A stretch of DNA of 64,000 nucleotides, from assembly GCA_028456385.1 (NCBI GenBank), contig JALNQF010000008.1, positions 1 to 64,000 of the forward strand, read 5' to 3'. The notes beneath the pieces were generated by a model. That model saw nothing but the letters and a program-made list of their open reading frames with translations. It was not told the origin of the DNA and did no database searches. Positions 45,579-57,900 of this stretch are shown piece after piece. Origin of the DNA: Ophiosphaerella korrae. Its lineage: Eukaryota > Ascomycota > Dothideomycetes > Pleosporales > Phaeosphaeriaceae. Position numbers and translations under genes: made by a program. Every line of letters starts with the position of its first letter. The stretch's first letter is position 1.

Positions 45579-46404
45579 TCTATCCGACGTCACAATGTTG
45601 ATAGTACGAAAAGTTGAAAGAAGCTCGTCTTAAATGTGAGCGAATGTGTATTTACGGCCGATATTCTTATTCAGACCGCTGCCAACCTTGGAACTTCGGA
45701 CAGTTTCGATAAAGGATATCGTATCGGTCCAATATTAGGATTAGAGCGCAAAGCTAGAGAGGTTGATGTCATCAAATACGGGACGAATACTTGTATTCTG
45801 GCCGGAAAAGAGTGGCAGAAGGTATACTGAGCTTGATCAAATTGAGCATGCAAGATATATGGCTTCTCAAATTCCACGGATAGCGCGGACACGGAAAGGC
45901 ACCTCTTAAAGAGGCACACGTTTGGAGACTAACAAGACCAGCGTTAGTGTTAGCAGTTTTGTTGGTGTTGACAAGGATTTACAAATGACAATAGGGCGTA
46001 TGTGTTTGTGATCCTCAGTGGCCGCTAAGCGAATCGTCCCCATAGTAATGCATAAGCGAACCTTGTTCACAGAGCCGTAAGATATCCAAAAGCGCTCTAC
46101 GCAATCACACCGTGCATATCTGCTTGATTCCTATTGAGCGCTCTATTGACCTTCTATATCACGTCTCGCAGGAGTGGACTTCATTCGTTGATCAAAAATT
46201 TTAGGCAGCAGGTGCACAGGTAAGAATTCTGAGCTTCAATAGCCAGGTCATGCCTTGTGGAAGCGCGTTGCACTTCTGCAAGATGTGTGACCAATGATAT
46301 TCCAGGGAACAGCTGAGTGTATAGGGCCTATCTCGTAGCATGCGAAAAGCAAAGTCTCTGATTTATCTTGATTCCCAATCTAAGTCTAGTTATCGTATTT
46401 GAGC
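45579..46404. other. intergenic, no gene seen
   Basis: The upstream region of the serine dehydratase gene and 3' flank of the amidotransferase gene. Overlapping short frames at 45636-45919 lack domains. Confidence 0.45.
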
Positions 46405-47254
46405 TCAGTCCTCAAGCAGGAATCTCAGATATGCTTTCGCTATATTGACACCATCATGTGGCTTCCCAGATCTTTCTATAGCATCCCTCGCTTGCTCGTC
46501 CGCGAAAATGCCTTGCTTATTTCTAGCCTTGACTACTTCAACCATAATTCCCTCTTTGAATTCCGGATGACCTTGAACGGAAATAAACCTATTTTTCTTG
46601 TACATCCCTTGCACTAAGCAACGTGGCGAGGCGCCAAGTTTCTCAACCCCTTCTGGGTACTCGAACACAATATCCCTGTGCATTTGATGGATTGCCTAAC
46701 AAATTTCAGTCTAGATTCTATGTTTAGACAAGGTATACTAGAGAAGCGTACCAGTGTGTCTTGCTGAAAGATCTCCTTGCCCTTGGCGGTGAGCTCAACT
46801 GGGAGGACAGAAATCTCCCATCCATTATCACTCCGGCCTACTTTGACGTCCAATGCTCTTCCAAGGATCTGGTGACCAAAGCATACACCAATGATCCGAA
46901 TGCGATCTTGCTTCAACAGTGTCTTGGTAAACTCGACCAACTTGAGGATCCATGGATCGTTGTCGAACGAGTTGTGTTCTGTATCTTGTAAGTAGTATGC
47001 AGGATATGGTAGCGTGCAAACAGACTTGAACCGGAAATTAGGACGGCATCTATGTCCTCTAGGTTTGGGTATTCTTGCTTATCTACCACATCGAAGCCGC
47101 TGAGTTGCAGGTCTTGTTTCGGAGATAAGCCTAACCCCCCGGCCGCCTCTTCCAGCAATGCGCTGAAAATGCGGTCATAACGACCATACTTTGCAACGAC
47201 ATCAGGCAGCGGAGTATCGCACTCAAGGATAGCTATGCGTAGCGGTGTCTTCAT
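46405..47254 (-). CDS. class I glutamine amidotransferase-like protein
   Basis: Three exons: 47254-47026, 46978-46752 and 46695-46405. Introns are 47 and 56 nt, and the junctions restore LISGS-KHNSFDNDPWILKL and QQDTL-AIHQMHRD. The product is 248 aa starting MKTPLRIAILECDTP; an ATG three codons upstream is equally usable. The nucleophile elbow GVCFGHQILGRAL carries Cys109. The His-x-Glu pair is in VQGHPEF. This is the stand-alone GATase1 group related to the GMP synthase glutaminase domain, found widely in fungi without an assigned synthetase partner. Some relatives cleave gamma-glutamyl peptides. It is divergent from the MFS gene with only 151 bp between start codons. Confidence 0.85.
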
Positions 47255-47405
47255 GTTGTACATGTGGCTCAGATGGAAAGCGAAGGTTGTCGGGATGAAA
47301 AGGCGGAAGCGATTTCGGCAGGTTTAACCGTATCTAGTTTAACCCATTTCTCATCTACTGATTACTTTGCGCCTGCTGAAACACAAGACTGACGTTAAAC
47401 AAGGC
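47255..47405. promoter_or_regulatory. compact bidirectional promoter region
   Basis: Only 151 bp separate the start codons of the divergent amidotransferase and MFS transporter genes, so the two must share promoter DNA. No specific binding site was recognised. Confidence 0.6.
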
Positions 47406-49776
47406 ATGACTTCGCCATCCTATACCTCGTCGGCTCCTCCAGTTTCCTGGTGGAGTGTGTTCACTGGAAGTGGTGAGAGGAACCGTATGCCTTCTCCGGC
47501 GCGGACTCGAACGCGTTCTCGGTCAAGCAGTCGAGGGAGGTCGAGACGCGCTTCCGAGCGAACTCCGCTTCTTCGTCGCATCACTGAACGCAATGACGAA
47601 GGCTCACCAATTGAGGATGCGGATGCGTTGGCTGCAGAGATTTCCCAACAGGGTGGCGCGCCGGTGTCCCCAGACTTGAGAAATAGTAGAAGTCGGAGCT
47701 GTTCAGATCGGCTGATTGCATCCGAAGACGAAAGAGTCGATCCCGAGGATGAGCGCCTGGTCAAATTCCAGGAAAACGGATTGATCGATGGCGTTTCTAG
47801 GCAAAGATTTTGGTGTATGTTTGGAGGTATACTCATGGGATATTTTGTGAGTACTATAGATGTCTAATACTGACACAAGCCTTTGGCTTCGCAGTATCTC
47901 ACACGCTGGATCTTACTTACATTTGGCTTGTAGCTCGCAATGTTCGATTCTACTCTCATGGCGTCAAGTCACCCGGTAATTACGTCTTACTTCAACGCCT
48001 CAAACTCGGCATCATGGCTCTCGACAGCCTTCCTGTTGACTTCGACGTCGCTTCAACCTCTGCTGGGCCGCCTCTCAGACACCTTCGGAAGGCGACCATT
48101 GTACCTTGCCGGTTTATTATTCCTCACTATTGCCACTTTTTGGTGTGCTTTTGCCCAGAGTATGGAGAGTTTTATAGCGGCCAGAGCTTTCTGCGGCATC
48201 GGAGCTGCGGGCGTCTTATCGATGGGCAACGTCATGACTAATGATCTCGTGAGCATAGAAGTCAGAGGAACTTACCAGGCGTACATTAATCTATTTTATG
48301 GCGGCGGTTCAGTTTGCGGCGCAGCTTTTGGTGGTTTCCTCTGCGATGTACTAGGCTGGCGAATGACTTTTGCCATCCAAGTCCCTTTGCTGATGGCCCT
48401 CTTGGTCAATGGGGTTTTTTCCACACCTTCGACGCTCGGTCCAAACTTAGCCAAACGCTCAGGACTAGGTATCAGGGATGCCATGAAGGGCTTTGACATT
48501 GCTGGCTCCATCCTCCTAACTGTGTGCGTTGCATTCCTCATTCTTGGACTCAACCTTGGAGGCAACGTTTACCCGTGGGAGCACCCTTTTGTCATCGTAT
48601 CCCTTATCCTTGCAGTCTTCACAGGCGCGATACTCATTCGTGTCGAATCTCGTGCTCCACGGGCCGTCATGCCACTGCACATGCTCTTCAGTCAGCCTCG
48701 CGGCAACCTTGTTTTCAACAATTTCTTCGCACAAATCGGTATGAACACGATTTTGTTCAACGCACCGCTCTATTTTCAAGCCGTAAAACTCGAGACTGCC
48801 TCGATGTCCGGCTTTCGACTTGCTGGACCTTCGGTCGCGCTGACGATCTGCGGTGTCTCGGCCGGCTTCATCATGACAGCTACTGGAAGAATGAAATGGC
48901 TCATTGTAGTTGGATCGCTGAGTATGCTCGTTGGAGCAACCTTCTTATCGAGTATATGGGATAGTATTCCTACCTGGCTTGCAACAATCTTCTTAGTGCC
49001 ATCGAGCATCGGGCAGGGTTTGAGCTTCCCAGCATCGAGCCTCGCTGTGCTTGCAACGAGCAGCCAGGAAGAACAAGCCGTTATGACAAGTACGCTCATA
49101 TTGTGGCGCAGTCTGGGTATAGTAATGGGCGTCAGCCTCAGCAGTTTGATCTTGCAAAATGCTCTGACTGCATATCTCGAGAAACTCGTGACCGGCCACA
49201 ACAAGCATGAGGTACGTTGTCTACACAGCCTTGCACTTAACAATCCTCGATCACTCTACAATTCCTTTGCGACGTGTCATAACATTACAGGATCAATAAT
49301 TCCAGCACTTCCGCGTGTCATCACTGCTTCTCCCCCATGACTCACTTCGCCTCATCTTACGCACCTCAATGTCGCCAATCATCCCTTCAATCCCCTGATA
49401 TCAATACCCAAAGCACATTCTACCCAAAATGCGCCTTGCGATGCGCCTTTGAATGCTGATATACCATGCAGATTATCGACCGCGTCCGCAGATCGGTCCG
49501 AAGCATCATTGATCTCGACACCAAGCATCAAAGCCAAGGTACACAACTCCACGCCTACCCAATGCCAACACCGTCTTAAATGATCATCACTACACAGCCT
49601 GAAACTGACAAAACACAGTTATCGACGCATACAGTCGCAGCTTACGAATCGTGTTTATCTCGGCAATCGCCGTCTTTCTCATTGTCAATATTCTAGTCCT
49701 TGCTATCGAATTACCGCATTTGAAGAAAAAGAAAAGAGATGCTGATATCGAGGATGAGGGGATAAATGGCATTTGA
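47406..49776 (+). CDS. MFS transporter, vacuolar basic amino acid (Vba/Fnx1)-like
   Basis: Four exons: 47406-47846, 47934-49211, 49472-49538 and 49619-49776, all phase-consistent. The product is about 647 aa. A cytosolic N-terminus of about 140 aa is Arg/Ser-rich and contains ERTPLLRR, a possible acidic-dileucine-type vacuolar sorting signal. TM1 carries GYFLAMFDSTLMASSHPVI, the DHA2-type drug/proton antiporter signature region. Loop 2-3 reads GRLSDTFGRRP. The last two exons encode VRRSVRSIIDLD, a final TM (IVFISAIAVFLIVNILVLAI) and a KKKKRD tail. Intron 3 is unusually long (260 bp). Vba/Fnx1 proteins move basic amino acids into the vacuole; drug export is the alternative. Confidence 0.85.
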
Positions 49777-50171
49777 GCCAGTCGGATAGGGGCGGCAAGG
49801 CTGTGCAGATTGGCACATGCTCATACTTTGGCCGATCAGATAAATGCCAGCATGGGGACTATTGGTATGATACTGGGTGAGTATAAGGCAAGGGGACGAG
49901 ATTCGGGAAAAATGTGCATAATGTTTATAGTCGCAAGGCGGATTTTGCTGGTGGATAGAGGACATGTTTCACACAGACTTTGAATAAAAAAAAACACAAG
50001 CATACACCGAAACACAAAACGCATGTGTAACTACCAATTGCATTTGTGTGCGCAAATTACACCGGTGACTCGGGGTAGGTGCTCGCTCTTACTATGATTC
50101 ATCTATCTATCTGCCCAAGGCGTTTTCGCAGCTGGCGATCTTTTCCTTGGGTCGCGCCGTCTCGCGCTTGG
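49777..50171. other. intergenic between convergent genes
   Basis: 3' flanks with short AT-rich runs. No feature was seen. Confidence 0.5.
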
Positions 50172-51949
50172 TTAGCGGTCGTAGGGTTCCATGAGCGCAT
50201 TACCCAGAACCTGTTCGACGAAACCTTCGTTCGCGGTGGTATGGCACCAGGGCTTGAGGTCCATTTCCTCAGTCATAGCCCGCGCAAAGCACGACGACCA
50301 TTCGCTGCGCGGGAATGCCGCGACGACATTGGCAATGGTGGCCTGCGAGATGAGATGCGGATTGAGGCCGACGTTATCTGTTCATGCGGTGTCAGCCAAG
50401 GTGCGTGATCTCTCGTGACAGAAAACAGCTACGCCGAACAACCCCGTTGGAACGATACGTGTATGGCGATGGCAAAGTGGTGTCTTTTTCTGGTTGTCGT
50501 CATCAACGGTCTTGGTGGTCACACTTGTGCTTTTCGTTTTAGTGACCGAGATACCCCTATTGTCAGATGTGGAAAGCTACTGTTACTCTGTTCACGTGGC
50601 TCTATTGGTCTGTTGTCTATGCGACATTTCTTTACAGTGGAGAACCTCCTTACACAGCCTCCTGCCGAGGCCGATCCCACACCCAGTCTCCGGACCCGAC
50701 GAAAATCGCAGTGGCGGCCAAGCCCGGTAGGTTGTCTTGTTGAAGTAATAGAGTGAAGAAATATTGGAAGGCGATGGATCATGGGAGGCTGTGTGTGCAG
50801 CGAACGTCCCTTTACTTCGGAGGTTGAAAGTGGAGTGTGTGGTTGGGAGGCGTGTTTACTTTTTCCTGTTTTGTGATGGGCGCCGCAGCAAATAGGGCAG
50901 GTGGCGAACAGTGTGTTCGTAAGGGGAATTGCGAATCTTGCGCACTATGGACTTTCCAGCCTCGTTTACTCTGCAGGTTTACGAGTATCATGGTCTCCCC
51001 TGGCGTTTAGTATGTTGTCTTGGAAGACGCGTGGTGACGTCGCAGGCTGTTTGGGTAAAGTATTTACGCCGTAGTTGTGCCGTGTCCTGCTTGACGCATT
51101 TTGCCACCAAGACTACTACACCTTGATGTTACACTTTCGTTGTGGTCCAGACAAGTAGAAACTGGTACTGGCAGAAATCCCGGAAATATGCTAGTGGGCC
51201 AAGATGTTGTGAAGACAATGCGTCATGGAATGTTCACGCCGCTCCAGGGAGTGCACATGTGAAATGCCTCGGGATCATGCTTGTGAAGAAAAGTAAATGT
51301 AGTCGACTTACCGAATACGGTGCTCAACTGAATCAGCATTCCAAGGCTTGTAAGCGTGCCCGTCTCACCTAAGTCAGCATGACGGATGATGGCTTCGCTG
51401 ACAGCTTCCGCTTGGTCGTCTGACGCCGCAGTATCGCGTAAGAAATTCAAAGCTTTGATTGCGCCATAGTACTCAAAGGACATGCGGGTACCATGCATGT
51501 TTTGATCTGTCGTGCCAAGGTCGTGGAGTAGACATGTCAAATAGTATGTCTCGAGCAATGGTGATAGGCGCGGGAAGTGGGTCTGAACGATCGCATACCC
51601 AATCGATGTTAGCCACTCTAGCGATGATTCGATCACGCTAGCCTGATTGAACAACACAAATGCACTTTGAGTGACTTTAGACATCACACACAAGGGCTGT
51701 ATAAATGAAAGTCACGTAATTACCATAGCACCATACGCGCATTGAATGGTTGAACGTTTTCTCAGGAAGCTGCTTCTTCGCGAATGCAAGCGTCTTGTTT
51801 GCGACATCGGTGTTGGGTGGCGCCGCATCACGGACCGACAGCTCGGCCTGCTTATTCTTATCTACATCCTTGAGGCTCTTCTTGAAACCTCGTGGAACTG
51901 ATATCCACCCGTTCGCAGAAAGTTCAGCATTTCTGAGTCCTTCGGGCAT
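50172..51949 (-). CDS. cyanamide-hydratase-like HD-domain protein with a 934-bp intron
   Basis: The start is the ATG at 51949 (MPEGLRNAELSANGW). Exon 1 ends at VWCYG (donor about 51722). Exon 2 holds YAIVQTHFPRLSPLLETYYLTCLLHDLGTTD, in which HD is the metal-binding pair. It continues through AIIRHADLGETGTLTSLGMLIQLSTVF and ends at 51312. Exon 3 (50377-50172) encodes DNVGLNPHLISQATIANVV to MEPYDR. Joining exons 2 and 3 restores the continuous family sequence, so the 934 bp between 50378 and 51311 is an intron with GTAAGT and ACAG ends. Family members (Ddi2/Ddi3, Cah) hydrate cyanamide to urea using a metal. The first acceptor is unclear: the usual position would be just before GGTATGCGATC, where the sequence shows TTG rather than AG. 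Confidence 0.75.
50378..51311 (-). other. unusually long (934-bp) intron
   Basis: The intron lies between exons 2 and 3 of the HD-domain gene, in a genome segment where nearly all introns are 47-90 nt. Its interior shows only short frames on both strands and no recognised domain, tRNA or clear terminal repeats. It may contain an old insertion or an undetected small gene. Confidence 0.6.
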
Positions 51950-53595
51950 TTTGTTCACAGCGATTAGATCGAATGGCACGAAGCCCAATTGGAGAACGAA
52001 AAATGGGTTCCCGGGGGCCAGGAGGGCTGATGGCGCTCGGGATGGGACTGGTTTGTTCGTATGTTGGAATGAATATAGAACGCGTCGCTTAACTTAGATG
52101 CGGCACAGTTGAGACCCGTTCCTGGGCTTAGCGGGCCGATCTTTCAATGTTGGGGTAGATATGCAGGTACGATCGTTTCAGAACAGCACAAAGATAAATT
52201 GGGGGCGGAAAGACGTGTGTAGACGATATTCTTACTCTGCGATTGTCGGCTTTGAAGAATTGAACAAGGTGGTTGAAATGAGACGTCTTGACAGAGGAGA
52301 GCAGGATACCGATTTTTTTTTATAACTAGTCGTTCTTGTCAATTGCTCATTTGGGCACAAAGGCGTATGTCAAAACCATCTAGGTCTACTTGGATGTGAG
52401 ATTTGTAAGCTAGCATGATTGGACAATATGAGTTCTAGATTACTCTGCTATATCATTGTAGGGGGTGAGTAAGTCAGAAATCTTTCCATATTGGAACGAA
52501 GGGCGCGTTGACTAGAATTAGCTTCTGCTGCGTGTTGGAGCATATGTTAGAATGTCGCAGGGATGCCTGCGTGGAGAACGTTTATGACAAATCATTGACG
52601 CCATATACTTGGATGCAAGAAGGTTTCTGGTTCTTGATCCGTAGGTTTTCGATTGGATTGCATTCTTCTGTAGCACTAGGCTGAGAAACCCGAGCGTTCA
52701 TCAAGATAGGGCGGATAATGTGCAACCGCTATAAACAAGACCTTTTCTTACCCTCTCTAATTAGAGTTTCGGGCATCAAAGGTACGCTACAAGAAGCATG
52801 GCTCTAAACAACGGCTCACCACTGCCCGCTGGGTTCCGTTGTATGTTCCAACACACGACTGCATGATGCATTCTAGACGCGAGCGTTGATTGGGCGACGA
52901 AAAGGGCGGGGCGCTTAGTAAACGCCAGTCCATAATTTGCAACAGGCTGCATGTCAGCAAGTGAAGGGAGTCCTTCTCGGAATAGACCACAGATGGGTAG
53001 CGGGGTAGAAGAGAGACACGCCCTAGTCTACTGTGCGATACACAGGTGTCTTCACGAGCTTAAGCGCCCCTTTCCGAAAACAGGCTATAGGGGCCGTGCC
53101 TACTACCCAGAAATGAAAGTAGGTTGGTGCAGAATCCAGATAGATGACGCACCGGCTGTGATGTGCGTAGATAGTGCAGTGGTACCAAAGCTATGGATGG
53201 CAATTCGCACCATGGTTTCCACAGTTTTAGGCTCAGTAATAGGCCGACGGTACTCGTACATTGAGGCTATGTGAGGCTGGTATTGAGGCATGGAGGCCCA
53301 GGAGCGTGGAAGAATATGGGCAGGATTTCTGTGCTCGGTGGCTCTCTGACGCACACAATGACGAAGAGGCATGTTGGCCGATGGGCGGTGGATGAGGGCG
53401 TGTTGTCGCAGAGGGGCCAAGCTTTTGGTGTGCTTGGCTCAAGCACGTTGACGTTTTGCGGTAGTCTCTCTACGGTCGAGTGATCGCCAGGTACGTGAAA
53501 AGATGAAGCCGTGTGAATCGCCCGAGCGGCTCGGATGGTCACCGAGGCGGCCCAGGGCTGTGCTGGCGGCAAGGACGGTGCGACATGGCAGGCAG

Positions 53596-53655
53596 TATGG
53601 GGACTATGGGGACTATGGGGGCTATGGGGACTATGGGGACTATGGGGACTATGGG
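53596..53655. repeat. 9-bp tandem array (TATGGGGAC)n, ~6.7 copies
   Basis: Head-to-tail copies of TATGGGGAC with one variant (GGC). The G-rich strand has runs of four to five G spaced regularly, which could form a G-quadruplex. The array produces artificial repeated-peptide frames on both strands. Confidence 0.95.
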
Positions 53656-54272
53656 AGATGTGCAGGACGAGTTGAAATACAATGCTATCGCGTTGGGGGC
53701 AATACGGCTTGGCAGGCGAAAAGAAAAGCGACGGGCAGCATTCGCCTTGCGCTGGTGGGTGCGATGACATGACGCCCTGAGACGCCATGGAGGGCGTTAG
53801 ACAGGGCTTGGCTCATCTAATTGAATGCACCGTCGGAGCAGGCCAGGGCCCCATTGGGAATGCTTGCGGTACCTGGGGTCGTGGTCGTGTCACAGCGACT
53901 TGTCTGCTCCAGGCGGAACAGCTGGCGGCCAGCTGCTGGCTGCTGGGCCTGCGACTTGCATCCAAGCTGCATCTGAAAACGAGGCCAGATGAAACGGGAC
54001 GGGCAGGCATGGGGGAGCAGACGAGTCGACGAGTCGACGGCTAGTGCAAGGCCGGGAAGTGGGCCATGCGGTCCCAGAGAAGGACCAACCGCAAGGGGCC
54101 TAGCGCTAGTTTGCACTGCCTGCCTTGGCAGATGCCTTTCTTCACACAAGCCGATCGAGGAAACAGGGTGAAGTCTGGGTGCCCCGAGCGAAGCAAGTCA
54201 TAATTCTGCCCGATCCTTGGATTCCTGAGCCGTGAATTCCATTCATTCCTTTTCAACAGCCCGTCCACATAA

Positions 54273-54342
54273 CACCAGCACTACCACGGGCACCACCAGC
54301 ACCACCAGCACCACCAGCACCACTAGCACCACCATCACCACT
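54273..54342. repeat. (CACCAG)n hexanucleotide-like array
   Basis: A run of CACCAG/CACCAC units with minor variants. Plain low-complexity DNA upstream of PMC1. Confidence 0.9.
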
Positions 54343-54570
54343 TCCTCCCTCCTCCCAGGCCTTGTCTGCGCGTGAGCTGTGCTGCGCCCGACAATTCCTG
54401 CATAGCCCCGTCGTCGCGCCCGGTCTCGATGCCCTAGATTGCCACACGCCCATTGTTCAGCTTCGGACACGACGTCGGCTAGCCATTTGCCTTCGCCCAA
54501 GCAATCAATGCCCCGGGTGAGTCTCTTTCCAGCTTGAATAGGGTGTGGCGGTGCGCAATACGTAGCCCTG

Positions 54571-54610
54571 CAAACATTGGCAAACACTGGCAAACACCGG
54601 CAAACACCCT
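54571..54610. repeat. 10-bp tandem array CAAACAYYGG, 4 copies
   Basis: Four consecutive copies, CAAACATTGG, CAAACACTGG, CAAACACCGG and CAAACACCCT, about 360 bp upstream of the PMC1 start codon. The regular spacing would suit multiple binding sites for one factor, but this is speculation. Confidence 0.9.
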
Positions 54611-54970
54611 CGGCCAGCAAGCGGCGGCGCGCAGAGAACCAGACATTGGATGCCATTGAATAAAGACTGACGTACTTTGTCCAGTCCTTGCACCAGCGCA
54701 CATAGCAATCAGTCGCAGCAGTCACCGTAGCCACCGTAGCCCGTGCCGTGCTCCTGCATCATCTACTACTTTGGCTCCCCAGTCAAACACAGCCTCCACC
54801 TCAAGACTCTTGATCCCCGCCCGCTCTGCAAATCCGTATGCAGCACTTGTAGCTTACCTGCTCACCGGAAGGCGCAATCTTACTCCATATTCCTCCGTAT
54901 TGCCTATCTCGCTTCCCTACCGCATTAGCCTCAGGCTACCCTCACCCGCCCCCACAAGGCTACCACTACC

Positions 54971-57900
54971 ATGCCTGAAGGTAACACACCTGATGGCCCC
55001 TCCGAAGGACGAAAGCGCGCCCCTACCATAACAATCGACACCTCTGCCGTCAACCCCAACAGCACAGACATGACTGATTCCGTTCCTCTGGGAAATCTAC
55101 AAGACGCCCGACCCGCTTCCCAATCTAATAGCGACAATAATATTTCCCCCACCCAAGCTCGACAGTCGCCACAGGAGTTGCGTAACGCCAACTCGTTCGA
55201 GAGCAATACCAGTAGACCCATTTCGCCTCATAATGTCTCATCACCTGCGCAAGGCTGGAACGGCGCAAACTTCCTCTCCGTCCCTGGTGCACGATCGCGC
55301 GGCAACTCGATGGACTCAGCAACCGAGCATGGCGACTCCAACACTAGCGGAACCTATGTCACGTCTGGTCGCAACGATATACCAAAGGGCGAGCTAGGTC
55401 CTACTGAAGTGCTAGACGCTGAGACTGCCCTTAAACCTGATCCTGGCACTGAGCATGAATTTCAGGTAGAGAACAACAAGTTTGCCTTCTCCCCTGGCCA
55501 GCTTGGTAAGCTTTACAATCCTAAGAATCTAGGTGCCTTTCATGCGCTTGGTGGCCTTGAAGGTTTAGAAAAAGGTCTACGAACAGATAGAAGAGCTGGC
55601 TTGAGCATCGACGAGCAAAATCTTGATGGCGTTGTCACATTTGAAGAGGCGACAACACAAGGCCATCCAAAATCAGCGCCAGATCATGCTATGTCCCGCA
55701 TTGACACACCCTCTGAAGCTGGCCAAAATGCTTTTGCCGACCGCAGACGCGTGTTCAGCGACAACAGGCTACCCGTGCGGAAGCCCAAGAACATTTTCCA
55801 ATTAGCCTGGATTGCCTACAATGATAAAGTCCTTTTGCTTCTTACAGCCGCTGCCATTATCTCGCTTGCCCTAGGATTATATCAAACATTTGGTGTCAGC
55901 CACAAGCCAGGTGAGCCAAAGGTTGAATGGATCGAAGGTGTCGCAATCATCGCTGCTATCGCTATTGTCGTTGTTGTCGGAGCTGCAAACGATTGGCAAA
56001 AGGAGCGTCAGTTTGTCAAGTTGAACCGTAAGAAGGACGATCGAACTATCAAAGTCATCCGCTCTGGCAGGACTCGCGAGATTTCCGTCTATGACATTTT
56101 TGTCGGCGATGTAGTTAACCTGGAAGCTGGTGACATGATTCCTGTCGACGGTATCTTAATCTCTGGATACGGTATTAAATGTGATGAGTCATCTGCTACG
56201 GGCGAGTCTGACTTGCTGAAGAAGATGGGTGGAGATGAAGCTTTCCGTGCCATCGAAAATCACGAGAATCTCAAGAAGGTTGATCCCTTCATCCTCTCTG
56301 GTGCGAAGGTTTCCGAGGGTGTGGGAACTTTCCTTGTCACTGCCACTGGTGTTAACTCCAGCTACGGAAAAACGATGATGTCTCTGAGGGAAGACAGCGA
56401 AGTTACTCCACTTCAGTCCAAGCTTAATGTGTTGGCTACCTATATCGCCAAACTCGGTGGGGCTGCTGCTCTTTTGCTCTTTGTTGTTCTTTTCATCGAG
56501 TTCCTAGTAGGCCTTAAAAAGAGCAACCAAAGCCCAGCCGAAAAAGGACAAAACTTTCTCGACATTCTCATCGTCGCTATTACTGTTGTTGTAGTAGCTG
56601 TACCCGAAGGTCTCCCTCTTGCTGTTACTCTGGCCCTGGCTTTTGCTACTACTCGTATGCTCAAGGACAACAACTTGGTTCGTCTGCTTCGATCTTGCGA
56701 AACCATGGGAAATGCAACCACCATCTGTTCTGACAAAACCGGTACTTTGACCCAAAACAAGATGACCGTTGTAGCTGGTTCCCTAGGCACAGTTTTACGC
56801 TTTGGTGATAACAAGCTCAAGTCTTCTGACGCATCGATACCTATTGATGATGGAACAAAAGGCAAAACGATTGAGTCGCCCGTCGAAGGCCCAAATGACG
56901 TGTCTACCGCTGAATTTGTTAATACCATCAACAAGGAAGTGAAGGATCTCCTCGAACAATCTATTGTGCAGAACACTACCGCATTCGAAGGTGATGCTGA
57001 AGGTTCAGATCCATTCATTGGTTCGAAAACGGAGACTGCGCTTCTTAGCTTCGCACGAGACCATTTGGGAATGGGCAACTTGGCACAGGAACGCTCGAAT
57101 GCCAACATCATTCAGGTCATTCCCTTCGACTCTGCTATCAAATGCTCTGGAGTAGTCGCGAAGCTCAATGATGGCCGCTATCGCTTATATGTCAAGGGTG
57201 CTTCCGAGATTCTTCTTGGTAAATGCGAAAGGATTGTCACAGACGCAGCAAAAGAGCTCCTCGCCGCCCCACTGACTGATGACAACCGTGAAACTCTTGA
57301 CAATGTCATCACCACTTACGCATCTCGATCGCTACGAACCATTGGCCTTGTATACCGCGACTTCGAAAGCTGGCCCCCGGTAGACTCCCGCAAGAACGAA
57401 GACGATTCAAATATGGCTGTCTTCGAGGATATTTTCAAGAAGATGACCTTCCTTGCTATTGTCGGTATCCAAGATCCCCTACGACCCAGCGTCCGTGAGG
57501 CTGTTAAGGACTGTCAGCACGCTGGTGTCTATGTTCGCATGGTTACTGGCGACAACGTTCTCACTGCAAAGGCTATTGCTGAAGACTGCGGCATTCTTGT
57601 TCCTGGAGGTCTAGTCATGGAGGGTCCTGCTTTCCGCCAGCTCTCCAAGCGAGAGATGGATGCCGTCATTCCCAAACTTTGTGTTCTCGCCCGTTCCAGC
57701 CCTGACGATAAGCGGAAACTTGTCAAACGTCTTAAGGAGCTTGGCGAGACGGTTGCAGTCACTGGTGATGGTACCAACGATGCTCCGGCACTCAAAACTG
57801 CTGATGTTGGTTTCTCTATGGGTATTGCTGGTACTGAGGTCGCGAAAGAGGCTTCTGCAATTATTTTGATGGATGACAATTTCGCCTCAATCGTCAAGGC

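Larger units (their letters stand above)
51950..54970. other. 3-kb gene-free region upstream of PMC1, repeat-bearing
   Basis: No supported gene. It contains three short tandem arrays, listed separately. Long frames around 53267-53788 and 54243-54734 come from those arrays. The sequence from about 54700 on is CT-rich and is the likely promoter and leader of the Ca2+-ATPase gene. Confidence 0.5.

Noticed and set aside
53267..53788. 173-aa minus-strand frame with HSPHSPHSP repeats
   Set aside because: The repeated peptide is simply the translation of the TATGGGGAC tandem array.
54243..54734. 163-aa minus-strand frame with VLVVLVVLVV
   Set aside because: Created by the CACCAG array; no start context or homologous domain.
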